From: Thermococcus peptonophilus
Lineage (GTDB): Archaea > Methanobacteriota_B > Thermococci > Thermococcales > Thermococcaceae
DNA: 64,000 nucleotides
Direction of reading: 5' to 3'
NCBI RefSeq assembly: GCF_001592435.1
Contig: NZ_CP014750.1
Span: 806,001-870,000, forward strand
Made by a program: the position numbers and the translations under genes. Position 1 is the stretch's first letter. The number at the start of each line of letters is the position of its first letter. The notes under the pieces were generated by a model that saw only the letters and a program-made list of their open reading frames with translations, ran no database searches and was not told where the DNA came from. Shown one piece after another: positions 17,024 through 26,222 of this stretch.

Positions 17024-18084
17024 ATGAATCCCACCCTACTCTTGACAGGTCAGATTCTGAGCCTCAGTACAAAGTTATTCACTGCTATTTACCTAGGGCA
17101 TTCCTATAAAAAAATCTCTTAGAAAGTCAGCTCTGATCTTCTCCCTAGCTCTAATCGCCGCTTCCCTACAAGTTTTTGGAGACCTTATTGGCATTCAGAC
17201 CGTTACAATCTTAATGGAGGCACTTTCGGCTTCGCTCCTGTTCTATGGAACCCTCCGGCTCCTCGATGAGGAGGGGTTTTCATTCACTGTCAATAGGGGC
17301 AAGTACGTCTCCATAACACCCTTTGTTATCACACTCTACATGCTCGTCGCGGAGCGTTCGAGTGAGCCTAACTGGCTCGCCACGGTTGGGATCGCATACG
17401 CTGTCTCTGGCCTCTTCATGGTACTCTCCGGCCTTATGCTGGTGGGATTGAAAGACCTCTATGAGAACTATTCAAAATACCTTGGGATTACGCTGATTAT
17501 AAACGGGACACACGAGATGGACTATCCCCTGCTCCGTCCCGTTGAGTGGTTTGCACCTATTGGGTTCTCGCTGAGCGCCGCGCTGACAATCCTCATAGCG
17601 TATTTCTTCGTAAAGTTCGTGGGTCATGAAGAGTTCCTAAGGCCACACTTAGAAACCGCAAAACCACTAAAAGAAATAGAACCGGGACTCATTCTATTGT
17701 CACCAAAGGAGTACAGGAATCTCCTATCAGAGTTACAAGAACTTCCACTCATAGCATTCACCCGGAGCCTCAATAAAGTACCAGAGAAGTGGATGGTCTA
17801 TACCATAAGCCAAATTGAACACAAACGCACGATACAACCCACCAACCTCTCAAAAATCACGGAAATCGTGAACAGGTACCTCAAGACTGTCGGAAAAGGT
17901 GGTGTAGTTCTCATTGATGGAATTGAATACATCAGCATGTACAACGGCTTCGAAGCGGTTGCTAAATGGCTGAGTACCCTCAGGGACATCGCGTACGTCA
18001 ACGATGGGAACTATACTCGTGGTGACTGATAACAGAGCGTGGGATGAACGGAAGTGGAATCTCTTACTAAGGCTGTTGGGGTAG
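17024..18084 (+). pseudogene. DUF835 membrane protein gene broken by two +1 frameshifts
   Basis: Joined across two shifts, this encodes a 352-residue DUF835-type protein: an N-terminal multi-helix membrane part and a cytosolic C-terminal domain (LILLSPKEYRNLL, VVLIDGIEYISMYNGF). Frame 1 starts at ATG 17024 (MNPTLLLTGQILSL...) and hits TAG; removing one A from the seven-A tract 17108-17114 continues as SLRKSALIFSLALIAAS. The main frame stops at 18029, but removing one G from GGG at 18006-18008 restores the family-like end TILVVTDNRAWDERKW to TAG 18082-18084. Without repair, the long frame would lack its first helix and any normal start before 17214. It is either a decaying gene, a slippage-expressed one, or has two sequence errors. 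Confidence 0.75.
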
Positions 18085-18102
18085 TCTGGTTTCAAAAATA
18101 CA

Positions 18103-18525
18103 TCATAAAGAAACAAGAAGTGCACCAAGAACTATCAGCACCGCCCCAACTGCGGTCTTGAAGTCCATCCTCTCCCCAAGGACGAGCGAAGCTAAAATCA
18201 TGGCGAGGGCGACGCTCATCTTGTCTATAGCTATCACCGCCGTCGTTCTTCCGTTCTTTATGGCCATGAAGTAGAAGAGCCAGGAGAGAGCTCCGGCAAC
18301 GCCCGATAGGGTTACGAAGAGCAGGGCGCGGTGGTCGAAGCCTGCGGTGTTAGTCTTGCCTGTGGCAGTGGCGACGAGGAAGAGAAAGGCAAACATGATG
18401 AAGGCCCTGATCACGGTTGCTACAGTTGAATCAACGTCCCTGAGACCAAGCTTCCCAAAGATTGGTACGAGGGCGGCGAAGAACGCCGCGAGGAGTGCGT
18501 AGAAAATGTAGAGGGGAATTTTCAC
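18103..18525 (-). CDS. EamA/DMT-family small membrane transporter
   Basis: A 140-residue, four- to five-helix protein of the drug/metabolite (EamA) superfamily, half the length of typical ten-helix members, so it would act as a dimer. Recognisable segments are LLAAFFAALVPIFGKLGL, the inner segment GALSWLFYFMAIKNGRTTAV, and the closing GERMDFKTAVGAVLIVLGALL. The frame begins at TTG 18531, but GGAGG (18533-18537 on this strand) is seven bases before GTG 18525, which is preferred. It lies within three bases of the end of the mutase gene and is probably co-transcribed. Confidence 0.8.
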   Translation of the reverse strand: MKIPLYIFYALLAAFFAALVPIFGKLGLRDVDSTVATVIRAFIMFAFLFLVATATGKTNTAGFDHRALLFVTLSGVAGALSWLFYFMAIKNGRTTAVIAIDKMSVALAMILASLVLGERMDFKTAVGAVLIVLGALLVSL

Positions 18526-18527
18526 GA

Positions 18528-19877
18528 TCAAGCCTCCGAGATGGCCTTCTTTACAAGCCTTTCAGCCTTCTCCATCAGCTCCTTCGCCTTCTCCTCCGTG
18601 TGGGCCTCAAGGGTTATCCTCATTATCGGCTCCGTCCCGCTCGGTCTGAAGAGAATCCACCAGTCGGAGTTCTCTATCCTGATCCCATCGATGTCTATCA
18701 GTCTGTCGTAGTCAAACGTTTTTAGGGCCTCACGCGCTATTATCCCCATCGCCTTCGCCTTCTTCTCGTTCGGACAGGGAATTTTGGCACGAAGCGTTAC
18801 GTAGCGCGGGACTTCCTTGGCCAGCTCGCTAAGCGGGCCGAGTCTGTCAATCATCTCCAGAACCAAAGCCCCGGCAAAGATTCCATCAGGAGTTAAGTTC
18901 CACTGCGGGATTATCCAGGTCCCGCTCGGCTCGCCGCCGAAGACGCCACCGTGTTTGGCGAGTTCCTCGGCAACGGCAACGTCCCCAACGCGCGTTCTTA
19001 TGACCTCTCCGCCAAGGGGCCTAACGTAGTCATCGAGGGCAAGGCCGGCATCAACGGTCGTTACAATCTTCCCCTTCCCGAACTTCCTCAGCATGTAGCC
19101 CGCTATGAGCGAGAGCATGACCTCATATTCGACGAAGTTGCCCTCGTCGTCAACGACGCCAATCCTGTCGGCGTCGCCGTCGTGGGCTATTCCAACGTCG
19201 GCTTTCATAACCCTAACCGTTTTCGCCAGGGCGGACAAACTTTTCGCGTTTGGCTCAAGCTCCCTCACGAAGAAGCCGCTCGGGTGGGAGTTGAGAGAGA
19301 TTACCCGGTTACTGAGCTCCCGCTGAAGGTATGGAGAAACTATCGAACCAGCGCCGTTTCCAGAATCAACGACGACCGTGTAGGGGTTCCTAATTTCAAC
19401 AAATTTTAACGCCTCTTTTATGTAGTCCTCACGCGGGTCTGCCTTCCTAAGCGTTCCGATCTCGTTCCAGGGAGCTTTCTTGAAGTTCCCTGAGTCCATT
19501 ATGGCCTCGAGCTCGTTCTCCATCTCCGGAGTGTAGGCCATTCCGTTGGCCTGCCACACCTTTATGCCGTTGTACTCCGGCGGGTTGTGGGAGGCAGTTA
19601 TAGTAACTCCCGCATCGGCACCGTAGAGCTTTATTGCGAAGCCCGTGAGGGGAGTAGGAGACAGCCCAATATCGATGACATCAACACCGGTTGAGAGAAG
19701 CCCGCTTATTACGGCGGATTTGATGACGTCGCCGCTCGTCCTCGTGTCCTTGCCTATAACAACCGTCCCACCGTCAAGGTACGTTCCCAAGGCCTTTCCC
19801 ACTTTAAGAGCCAGCTCCGGCGTCAGCTTTTTGTTGAAGACCTCCCTGATGCCGCTCGTCCCGAAGTACTTTCCCAT
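18528..19877 (-). CDS. glmM: Phosphoglucosamine mutase / phosphohexomutase family
   Basis: Phosphohexomutase of the alpha-D-phosphohexomutase superfamily, here closest in pattern to GlmM, interconverting hexose- or hexosamine-6- and 1-phosphates for UDP-sugar synthesis. The N-terminal [10 protein letters not shown], catalytic phosphoserine Ser96 in [11 protein letters not shown], metal loop [11 protein letters not shown], sugar-binding GGEPSGTWI, and phosphate-binding [11 protein letters not shown] are all intact. 449 residues is normal. GGTGGTC lies directly before the ATG of MGKYFGT, so the upstream GTG is not needed. Archaeal enzymes of this group often accept both glucosamine and mannose substrates; exact specificity is uncertain. 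Confidence 0.88.
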   Translation of the reverse strand: MGKYFGTSGIREVFNKKLTPELALKVGKALGTYLDGGTVVIGKDTRTSGDVIKSAVISGLLSTGVDVIDIGLSPTPLTGFAIKLYGADAGVTITASHNPPEYNGIKVWQANGMAYTPEMENELEAIMDSGNFKKAPWNEIGTLRKADPREDYIKEALKFVEIRNPYTVVVDSGNGAGSIVSPYLQRELSNRVISLNSHPSGFFVRELEPNAKSLSALAKTVRVMKADVGIAHDGDADRIGVVDDEGNFVEYEVMLSLIAGYMLRKFGKGKIVTTVDAGLALDDYVRPLGGEVIRTRVGDVAVAEELAKHGGVFGGEPSGTWIIPQWNLTPDGIFAGALVLEMIDRLGPLSELAKEVPRYVTLRAKIPCPNEKKAKAMGIIAREALKTFDYDRLIDIDGIRIENSDWWILFRPSGTEPIMRITLEAHTEEKAKELMEKAERLVKKAISEA

Positions 19878-19984
19878 GATGACCACCCGTGAGAGTTATG
19901 GGTGATGGTAGAGAAAGGCAAATATAACCTTTCCGCCCGGGTTAACCCATTCCAACGGAAGAAAAGGAACAAAGAAAAAGGGCC

Positions 19985-20695
19985 TCACGGGCCGAACGTT
20001 GTCAGCTCGTTCCCGTCCGGATCGAGCACGTGGAGAACGACGCTACCGTTCAGAGCGGTTTCAAGGCCCGATACCAGCTTCATGTACGTGTCCTTGATGG
20101 AGTTGACTTCTTCCTCGCTTGTGAATGAGCTCATAGCCCTGACGTGGTATGTGGAGCCACTCTTCTCGAGGATTACATCCCACGGCCCCTCTCCCGCGAA
20201 ATCAAGCAGGTAGTTCAGCGCTTTCTGGGCCTCCTCGTCGCTCACTCCCGTGTACCAGACGTTGATGCCGTTTGATGACACGTAGCGGTACTTGCTCTCC
20301 ACCTGGTAGAGGACGTTCTTTTCGTCATCAAGAATCTGGAGGAGCACGTGTTCACCGCCAAAAACGTCCTGCGACATCTTTGACGCCAAAAAGACAAGGT
20401 AGAACTTTAGAGAAGCCTCAAGCTCGTCGGGGCTTCCGTAGGTGCTCGTGAGTCTCACGGTGTATCCCCCGTTCTTTTCCACGTAGACGTCCATTCCGTT
20501 TTCGGGGTTCAGCTCGGTGTTGATGAAGTCAATAATTGCCTTGGCCTGACTCATTGAGACGTCTCCGGAGTAGTGAACGGTGATGTCGTTTATCGTGAGC
20601 GTTTTCTCGGTCTTGATGTTAGTATTCGGACTTTCGCAGCCGCTCGCGAGCACGACGACCGCAGCCAGGACAAGTGCAAGCAGCAATTTCTTCAT
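19985..20695 (-). CDS. Lipoprotein with a duplicated domain, unknown function
   Basis: A 236-residue putative lipoprotein: signal peptide ending in the lipobox LASGC (Cys20). The mature part contains two similar halves, each starting with an IN-x-VxYxG strand (INDITVHYSGDVS and INVWYTGVSDEE), a helix, a VxxEKxGxxYxVR strand (YVEKNGGYTVRLTS and ILEKSGSTYHVRAMS) and a final LxxLDxxxN strand. It is the last gene of a six-gene minus-strand cluster of exported or membrane proteins, ten bases after the previous one. No enzyme motif is visible; a surface binding or structural role is plausible. Confidence 0.75.
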   Translation of the reverse strand: MKKLLLALVLAAVVVLASGCESPNTNIKTEKTLTINDITVHYSGDVSMSQAKAIIDFINTELNPENGMDVYVEKNGGYTVRLTSTYGSPDELEASLKFYLVFLASKMSQDVFGGEHVLLQILDDEKNVLYQVESKYRYVSSNGINVWYTGVSDEEAQKALNYLLDFAGEGPWDVILEKSGSTYHVRAMSSFTSEEEVNSIKDTYMKLVSGLETALNGSVVLHVLDPDGNELTTFGP

Positions 20696-20704
20696 TCTCC
20701 CACC

Positions 20705-21088
20705 TCACTTCCTAACCAGTCTGTAAATCCCGACGCTGACAGTGTAGGAATCAACGTTAGCCGGGCTCTTGTAGTCAACCCTTACCTGGAAGGCCTTGCT
20801 TGAGCCGTATATCATGCTGTCCGTTTCCGACTCGGTTAGGACGTTCCCCTTCTCGTCGAGGATCGTTATCTTCTCCACGGTCCCGGTGCTGCTCGCGTTT
20901 ATGTAGTACTTACCTGGCTCAAGGACGTGTGAAAGGTAGAAGACGTCACCGCTGACGGTTTCCGTTTTTACTTCAACCGGAACCTTCTCGTAGAAGGTGT
21001 TGTAATAGTACTGCATGCCGAAGATTCCCGCAATGCCGATAATCAGTAGCACGAGGAAGCCAACAAGGAGCTTTTTAATGAGTCCCAT
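20705..21088 (-). CDS. Single-pass membrane protein with small beta domain, unknown
   Basis: A 127-residue protein with one N-terminal transmembrane helix (LLVGFLVLLIIGIAGIFGM) and an outside domain rich in beta pattern (VEVKTETVSGDVFYLSHVLEPGKYYINA). GGAGGTGAG lies five bases before the ATG at 21088, so an in-frame earlier ATG is rejected. It sits between the PH-like gene and the lipoprotein gene with 20-base gaps or less, so it belongs to the same operon. The domain resembles stress-type or pre-peptidase-like beta sandwiches only loosely; function is unknown. Confidence 0.7.
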   Translation of the reverse strand: MGLIKKLLVGFLVLLIIGIAGIFGMQYYYNTFYEKVPVEVKTETVSGDVFYLSHVLEPGKYYINASSTGTVEKITILDEKGNVLTESETDSMIYGSSKAFQVRVDYKSPANVDSYTVSVGIYRLVRK

Positions 21089-21108
21089 ATATCTCACCTC
21101 CATTACCT

Positions 21109-21558
21109 TTAAAACCCGAATAGCCCTCCTCCCTTGACCTTAATGTTGAGGTCGGAGAGCTTCTTCTTTATCTCACGCTGGTTCATGTTCCCGGAGAACT
21201 TGCTCTTCTCCTTCCACTTTATCTCCATCTCATCCTTCTTGCCCTCATCGATGTTGCCGCTCTTGAGCTTGACTTCCTTTATTCCGTTCAGCGGAATCGA
21301 GAAGTTCTCTGGGGCCTCATTGACTATGTCTTCGGGAGACATCCCGTAATAGCGCTCGTGCATCGTCCAGCCAGAAGAGATTCTCTTGAAGAAGCCGTCT
21401 CCCCTCGCCTTGGCCTCCTCTCTGGCTTTCTGGATCATCTCCCTTTTCACGTGGGCGATGATTATCCTCTGGTCGGTCACAACCAGGTTTACAAGGGCGT
21501 TCTTCAGGAAGCCCTTGTGGTACTCCAAGTTGGGTATCACGTAAACAACTTTCTCCAT
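21109..21558 (-). CDS. PH-like (bPH) domain protein
   Basis: A 149-residue cytosolic protein. The strip NLVVTDQRIIIAHVKREM matches the core of bacterial/archaeal PH-like domains, where LVVTDxRII is the most conserved stretch; a further strand EVKLKSGN and a basic C-terminus follow. AAGGTG precedes the ATG at 21558 with good spacing; a longer frame from 21600 would overlap the small membrane gene. A separate PH/SHOCT protein is encoded 5 kb away (26223). It may link the membrane proteins of this cluster to the cytosolic face. Confidence 0.65.
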   Translation of the reverse strand: MEKVVYVIPNLEYHKGFLKNALVNLVVTDQRIIIAHVKREMIQKAREEAKARGDGFFKRISSGWTMHERYYGMSPEDIVNEAPENFSIPLNGIKEVKLKSGNIDEGKKDEMEIKWKEKSKFSGNMNQREIKKKLSDLNIKVKGGGLFGF

Positions 21559-21592
21559 AATCAAACACCTTCCCATTTTCTTTCCAATCTCA

Positions 21593-21718
21593 TCAAACAA
21601 GCCTCCGAATTAGCCTAAAGGTCAGCTTTGCAAACAAAACAAAGAGAACCCCGGCTACTAAAAGCAGGAAAAGGCCCAGAAGCGGGCCGAGGACGTGGAA
21701 TCCGGTTAAGGGTTCCAT
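21593..21718 (-). CDS. 41-residue single-helix membrane protein
   Basis: A short gene: one hydrophobic helix (VLGPLLGLFLLLVAGVLFVLF) followed by a basic tail (RLIRRLV), giving a positive-inside orientation. It starts two bases after the stop codon of the 447-residue gene, with GGAGG about eight bases before its ATG, the pattern of a translationally coupled gene. Its TGA falls just before the PH-like gene. It probably serves as a small subunit or anchor for the products of this cluster. Its length, ribosome site and hydrophobicity support it; I know no homologue. Confidence 0.6.
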   Translation of the reverse strand: MEPLTGFHVLGPLLGLFLLLVAGVLFVLFAKLTFRLIRRLV

Positions 21719-21719
21719 T

Positions 21720-23063
21720 TCAGCCCCCTCCAAGGTTTGCGTACCTTATCGTTATCCTGTGAGAGCAGTCGCCAGTCTTCTCGTGGGATACGAGCTCAAA
21801 GGCGGTAAGCGTTCCGTCGGAGTTGAGGTTCACGTAGACGTGGCCCGCTTTTATCTCTCCGCTGACTTCCCCCGTTGGGTAGCCAGAGGTAGGTATCTTG
21901 CCCGGGTCCAAGGCATCAAGGCTCCCTTCTCCGAGATCTATCCAGTGACCGAGCAGAGCTGGGTAATCAACGCACCACGGCTCTGCAGCCACGTCAACGT
22001 CCTTCCACATGTCATCTCCTATCTCGTCGAAGCCATTCATCTCGCCCGTGGAGAACTCTACCCCCGCCGCTCCCTCAGTATCAAGGGTCACGGTCTTGAT
22101 TTCGCCCACTTCTCCGCTGGAAGCAGCGGAGGTCGTCGTGGTCAGGAAGGACTCGTAGCAGGCCCTGGCCTTCTGGTATTCCGCGTAGGCTTCCCGAATC
22201 TCCTCATCGCTCGCTCCGGAGGATTGGAGGGAGGTGACGTTGTTGTAGGCCTGGACGAAGAGCCTATAGGCGTCTTCCTTGCTCGGGGCACACGTAGATT
22301 CAGGCTCAACGTTTCCCCCGGTATTCTCGGCACTTATGTGAACTATGCCGGGAAGTTCTTCCGCCGTGATTTCCCCCGAATGGAGCCTCAAAAGGTCGTC
22401 GCTTGAAGTAGATACCGTTAAACTCCCGTTGTCGGCCAGGTAGGTTATCGAGATTTCCTTAACCCATGGGGCATCCTCAAGGATGAGGAAGCTCATCGCG
22501 AAGTAGTCCTTCCAGAAGCCCTCCTTATCAGCGAGGTACTCGAGGGTGACGCTGGCGGTATCATTAGTTATCGTGACGTTGTGGACGAGGACATCGAATA
22601 TCCAGAGGTCTGACTCCACCTTAAATTCAGGCCTCCTTATGTCCTCAAATTCAGGGTTGTCGAAGTCGCCGTTGTGTACAGTCAACCCCAAAACCGGCTC
22701 GCCGAGGTAATACGCCTCCACTCTGACTTCTTTCGTTGGATTGGCCTCGTAGGCCTTCTTTGCCACCTCATAGGCCATGCCCATTAGACCCTCATCCACG
22801 GCCGGAACCTCGAACTGGACGAGTGTTCTCCCGCTCGACAGGGAGACGTAGGCATCCGAAGCGCCCATTGAGATGACAGTCTGCCTGAGGTTTTGGGCAT
22901 CGCTGGATGTAAGCCCGTTGCTGAAGCCCCCTGAACCCGAGCCTCCTCCAGGAGGGTATGGATTGTTGTCCGGGCCGAGGTTGTCGGGGATTTTGATGTA
23001 GCCGTTGAAATACAGATAGCCGCCGAGGAGCAGGAGTATCAGGAGGAGCGCTTTCCCCTTCAT
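21720..23063 (-). CDS. Exported/anchored protein of unknown function, cluster gene 2
   Basis: A 447-residue protein with an N-terminal hydrophobic anchor (ALLLILLLLGGYLYFNGY), a Pro/Gly/Ser linker (PPGGGSGSGG), and a long extracytoplasmic part. The first domain (about 50-260) is mixed alpha/beta; a cysteine-containing helical segment (CAPSKEDAYRLF ... ARACYESF) around 270-320 precedes a Thr/Ser linker (LTTTTSAASS), then a final beta domain with two further cysteines (EPWCVDYPALLGHW; GDCSHRITI). Paired cysteines suggest disulfides outside the cell. GGAGGG precedes the ATG, and it overlaps the 718-residue gene by four bases. Confidence 0.7.
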   Translation of the reverse strand: MKGKALLLILLLLGGYLYFNGYIKIPDNLGPDNNPYPPGGGSGSGGFSNGLTSSDAQNLRQTVISMGASDAYVSLSSGRTLVQFEVPAVDEGLMGMAYEVAKKAYEANPTKEVRVEAYYLGEPVLGLTVHNGDFDNPEFEDIRRPEFKVESDLWIFDVLVHNVTITNDTASVTLEYLADKEGFWKDYFAMSFLILEDAPWVKEISITYLADNGSLTVSTSSDDLLRLHSGEITAEELPGIVHISAENTGGNVEPESTCAPSKEDAYRLFVQAYNNVTSLQSSGASDEEIREAYAEYQKARACYESFLTTTTSAASSGEVGEIKTVTLDTEGAAGVEFSTGEMNGFDEIGDDMWKDVDVAAEPWCVDYPALLGHWIDLGEGSLDALDPGKIPTSGYPTGEVSGEIKAGHVYVNLNSDGTLTAFELVSHEKTGDCSHRITIRYANLGGG

Positions 23064-25216
23064 ATCTTACCCTCCTCGTGGAGCTTTTTGAGGTAGAACT
23101 TTATTCTCTCCGCCTGACTCTGGTACTTCCCCTTGGACTGGGCGTTCATCGTCTGAACCTGTCGGGTAAAGCCTATCGACTCATCAACGTCCCTTATCGT
23201 CAGGGCAACAATATCCTCGTATTTCATGCCGGCTTTTTTGTACTTCATTGCGGTCTTTGCAGTTTCTTCGAACTCCCAGTTGTAGTTGTTTGCCAGGGTA
23301 TGCTTGAACCCCTTTTCAAGCGCGCCAAAGGTGAACTCGAAGGGCTTGGTCAGCGGGGTCGATGGGGCAAGGTTCTTGTAGGGCGATAGCGCGAGCTGTC
23401 TATCTTCAATTCCGCTCATCTCATTGTAGCTTTCAGCCCCTTCCTTGCTCACGTGCAGATCCTGCATGGTTTTTTTGGTTGCATCGTCTGCCTGGAAGAG
23501 CTGGCTGTCCTTGTAGGCCTTAACGTAGTCCTTGCAGAGACCGACCGGGGATGGCATGAACTTTTCAACCAGCTTGTCAAGGGCACCTGAGGCAGAATCA
23601 ATGACGGTGTCGAGCGCCTTGCCGCCGTAATATTTGAGCTTAAACCAGAGGGAGGAACCTTTCTTGGTCTTCACTTTCTCGTCCTTCTGGTAAACCTTAA
23701 CGTCCTTTCCGTACGGGGTCTCGACCTCAACGGTTTCAAGACCCTCTCCAGAACCTATGCCCTTGAGCTTGTCGATGGTTATCTTCATCCGGGCGTTTGC
23801 CTCTTTGCTGAGCATTCCTTCCATCCTTACTCCCCGTAAGGAGTTCTTGAACTTCGATGGATCCCCCGCTTCCTGTTTCCCCTCTATTGGAGACTTACTT
23901 GATGTTGGTGTGTTTGTAGTGGAAGAAACACCGGGGGTTGTAGAGGTAGAGCTGGTGGATGGGGCCGAAGAGCTCGTGGAAGCAGTTTTCTCCCTGAGGT
24001 AGACGGTTATGCTCTTCTCAACATCGTTTCCACCGGCATCCTTCGCGTAGGCCCTTACAACGCCGGTAACGTTCCCGAGGTACTCAGGCTCAAGGGTTAC
24101 GGTTACGGAACCTACCCCTCCACCCTTGCCGAGTCTGGGCTGGAGCTCGCCACCGATCATCACTATCTTTGGGGATCCGCTCTCGTAGTGCGCCCCCGCA
24201 TAGGTTAAGTCTTCGTCGGTAACCTTGACCCTTATCTCAAAGGTCAGTGGCTTCCCCAGCTCAAAATATATCGTCTGGCCGTTCGAGGGGGAGAGTATCT
24301 CAATCTGTGGAGGGTCCCCGTACGTCTCGCTAACCGGAGGTGCTGTGCCTCCGAGAAGGGATATCACCCTGCCCGTGATTGTGTTTCCGATGTAGGTAGA
24401 GAACGAGAGGGCCTTTCCGTGAACGGCTTCGACGTGACTAAGGTAGGCCACGTAGGCGTTCTCATCAACAGTTAAATTAAGCACAGTGCTGTCGTCAACG
24501 GTGAGAAAAGAGGATACGAGAACCGAGCCGTCTTCCAGTACTCCCATCACCCCAGATGTAATGTTTTTTCTGATGTTTTCGCCGTTGTAACTGCCCGAGT
24601 AATACAGGTAATTCCCTAGGTCCCACGCATCACCTGATACGGACACTGAAATGCGGTACTGGCCGTAAACTTCTTGCTTGAGATATTTGAAATGCTGATT
24701 GGCCCTATGATTTGTCAAATCAGGCTTTTCAGGGCTGGACCTTACAAAGTCGGTGTAGAAAGTGTAGCAGTATGCTTTTCCGTCTCCCTCGTGATGCATT
24801 ACTGCCTTATCGTCCGGCAGAAGGCCTGGCTTGGGACTGCAGGAAAGCTCTGTGTTTGAGAAAGCGTTCTGAGCGTTGCTCTCGTTTCCATAATCGGTCA
24901 CGGTCAGATCAACCTGTGCGGTGAGGTTCTCGTTGATTTGATACGTTCCGGAGATGTGCATCTCAAGTTCTCCGAACCAGCTTAACCAGGGTTTTGATAT
25001 AGAGGAGTCCTTCACCGTTATCCCGAGGGACGACAGTTCCGAGATAGTGTCGTTCAGAATTTGCGGAAGGATGCTCGTCACGTTTTGAGATTCGTTAGAT
25101 GAGAGGGATATCCCCGCCGTGGTCGCGCTAACCCCCGAGATGTTGCCCCCAAATGGGGCGACATATGTTAAAATAAGCAGGTAAGCAAAAAGGAGGCATC
25201 CCAACAGTTTCCCCAT
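23060..25216 (-). CDS. Large exported multidomain protein of unknown function, cluster gene 1
   Basis: The first and largest gene of the exported cluster (718 residues). A signal peptide (LLGCLLFAYLLILTYVAP) is followed by a domain to about residue 290 with N-glycosylation sites and cysteines (LSCSPKPG, KAYCYTF), a beta-sandwich-like domain about 305-405 (IEILSPSNGQTIYF ... VTVTLEPEYLG), a Ser/Thr/Pro linker about 412-445, and a lysine/glutamate-rich helical C-terminal domain to the end. No catalytic motif is visible. The Ser/Thr linker is typical of cell-surface proteins spanning an S-layer. No transmembrane segment closes the C-terminus. Starts at ATG with GTGAG upstream. Confidence 0.7.
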   Translation of the reverse strand: MGKLLGCLLFAYLLILTYVAPFGGNISGVSATTAGISLSSNESQNVTSILPQILNDTISELSSLGITVKDSSISKPWLSWFGELEMHISGTYQINENLTAQVDLTVTDYGNESNAQNAFSNTELSCSPKPGLLPDDKAVMHHEGDGKAYCYTFYTDFVRSSPEKPDLTNHRANQHFKYLKQEVYGQYRISVSVSGDAWDLGNYLYYSGSYNGENIRKNITSGVMGVLEDGSVLVSSFLTVDDSTVLNLTVDENAYVAYLSHVEAVHGKALSFSTYIGNTITGRVISLLGGTAPPVSETYGDPPQIEILSPSNGQTIYFELGKPLTFEIRVKVTDEDLTYAGAHYESGSPKIVMIGGELQPRLGKGGGVGSVTVTLEPEYLGNVTGVVRAYAKDAGGNDVEKSITVYLREKTASTSSSAPSTSSTSTTPGVSSTTNTPTSSKSPIEGKQEAGDPSKFKNSLRGVRMEGMLSKEANARMKITIDKLKGIGSGEGLETVEVETPYGKDVKVYQKDEKVKTKKGSSLWFKLKYYGGKALDTVIDSASGALDKLVEKFMPSPVGLCKDYVKAYKDSQLFQADDATKKTMQDLHVSKEGAESYNEMSGIEDRQLALSPYKNLAPSTPLTKPFEFTFGALEKGFKHTLANNYNWEFEETAKTAMKYKKAGMKYEDIVALTIRDVDESIGFTRQVQTMNAQSKGKYQSQAERIKFYLKKLHEEGKI

Positions 25217-25342
25217 TTTTTCTCACACTCCCAAAGCAAAACCACCGCAGAAAAGCAAAGCGGTAGGGGGTTCTGCTTTGTACAAGTTACGCACTACTGG
25301 GTAATAAACATTTCGCAAAAAGAAATTCGACAAAAGGAAAAA

Positions 25343-26128
25343 TTACGGCAAATTTCTCCTAAGGTTATTCGCAAGTTCAACCAGCTTCCTTGCCCTTTCC
25401 ATTGATACCTCGTTCTCCACCTTCCCACCGCGCTTTATCCATGTGCCTACTATGAAGCCGTCGGCGTAAGGCCAAAGCTCCGGAAGGTTGTCGTAGCTCG
25501 TTCCAGAACCGACTATGACCGGAACTGGAGAGATCTCCTTAGCGAGCGCGAGTTTTTCCACATCAACGGGCCTTCCGGTTGCCTTCCCGCTGACTACAAC
25601 TGCATCCGCTAAGCCCCTCTCCACGGTGTCGAGGAGGGCATCCTCAAAGTCCCCAAAGTGAACTGCATGCTTGACGTGCACATCAGCGAAGACCTTTATC
25701 TTTGAGGGAAGCCTATTCCTCAGCATCGCCAGTTCGTGGGCGATGCCCTCTATAATTCCCTGATCAGTATAGACGACGCCGCTCAGCACGTTCACTCTGA
25801 TGAAATCGGCCTTCACGGCGTAGGCTATTGAGTAGGCGGCTATCCCGTCGTTGCGGAGGACGTTTATTCCGAGCGGGAGGGAGACTTCATCCCGTATCGC
25901 CTTTGCGACAACCGCAAGGGAAGCGACTGTAGTCTTGTCGGCGTACTTCGGGAAGGGAACGTCCCCAAAGTTCTCCACCATGATCGCGTCGAAGCCCGCT
26001 TTTTCAAGCGTTTTAGCGTCCCTTAGAGCACGCGCAATGACTGAATCGAAGTCCCCATCGTAGAGGTAGGAACCCGGAAGGGGTTTGAGGTGAACCATCC
26101 CGATGAGGGGATTTCTCTCGAAGTCCAT
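25343..26128 (-). CDS. BtpA/SgcQ family TIM-barrel protein
   Basis: A 261-residue protein of the BtpA family: LIGMVHLKPLPGS at the start, DAIMVENFGDVPF, LPLGINVLRND, FIRVNVLSG, VFADVHVKHA, DAVVVSGKATGRP and GSGTSYDNL mark the beta-strand ends of the barrel. Cyanobacterial BtpA affects photosystem I assembly, but archaeal members have no known substrate; phosphate-binding residues at the C-terminal loops suggest a phosphorylated ligand. The frame extends to 26245, but GGTGGTGAT lies just before the ATG at 26128. It stands alone. Confidence 0.82.
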   Translation of the reverse strand: MDFERNPLIGMVHLKPLPGSYLYDGDFDSVIARALRDAKTLEKAGFDAIMVENFGDVPFPKYADKTTVASLAVVAKAIRDEVSLPLGINVLRNDGIAAYSIAYAVKADFIRVNVLSGVVYTDQGIIEGIAHELAMLRNRLPSKIKVFADVHVKHAVHFGDFEDALLDTVERGLADAVVVSGKATGRPVDVEKLALAKEISPVPVIVGSGTSYDNLPELWPYADGFIVGTWIKRGGKVENEVSMERARKLVELANNLRRNLP

Positions 26129-26222
26129 GATATCACCACCTTTAGCATATCCGCTGGGATAATTAAACCTGCCGGAAGGTAGATAAGGAATGAAGTTCAA
26201 ATTCCCAATCAGGTGATGTATA

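Noticed and set aside
17214-18029. Taking the 271-codon frame as an intact DUF835 gene
   Set aside because: The membrane helix continues in frame upstream without a start codon, and both its ends are restored to family-like sequence by single-base corrections.
26121-26140. TATCACCAC... near the BtpA gene, and similar TATCAC words at 44084, 47813 and 49587, as further TGM sites
   Set aside because: None is followed by GTGATA after five bases; they are just the reverse complements of ribosome sites (GGTGATA).
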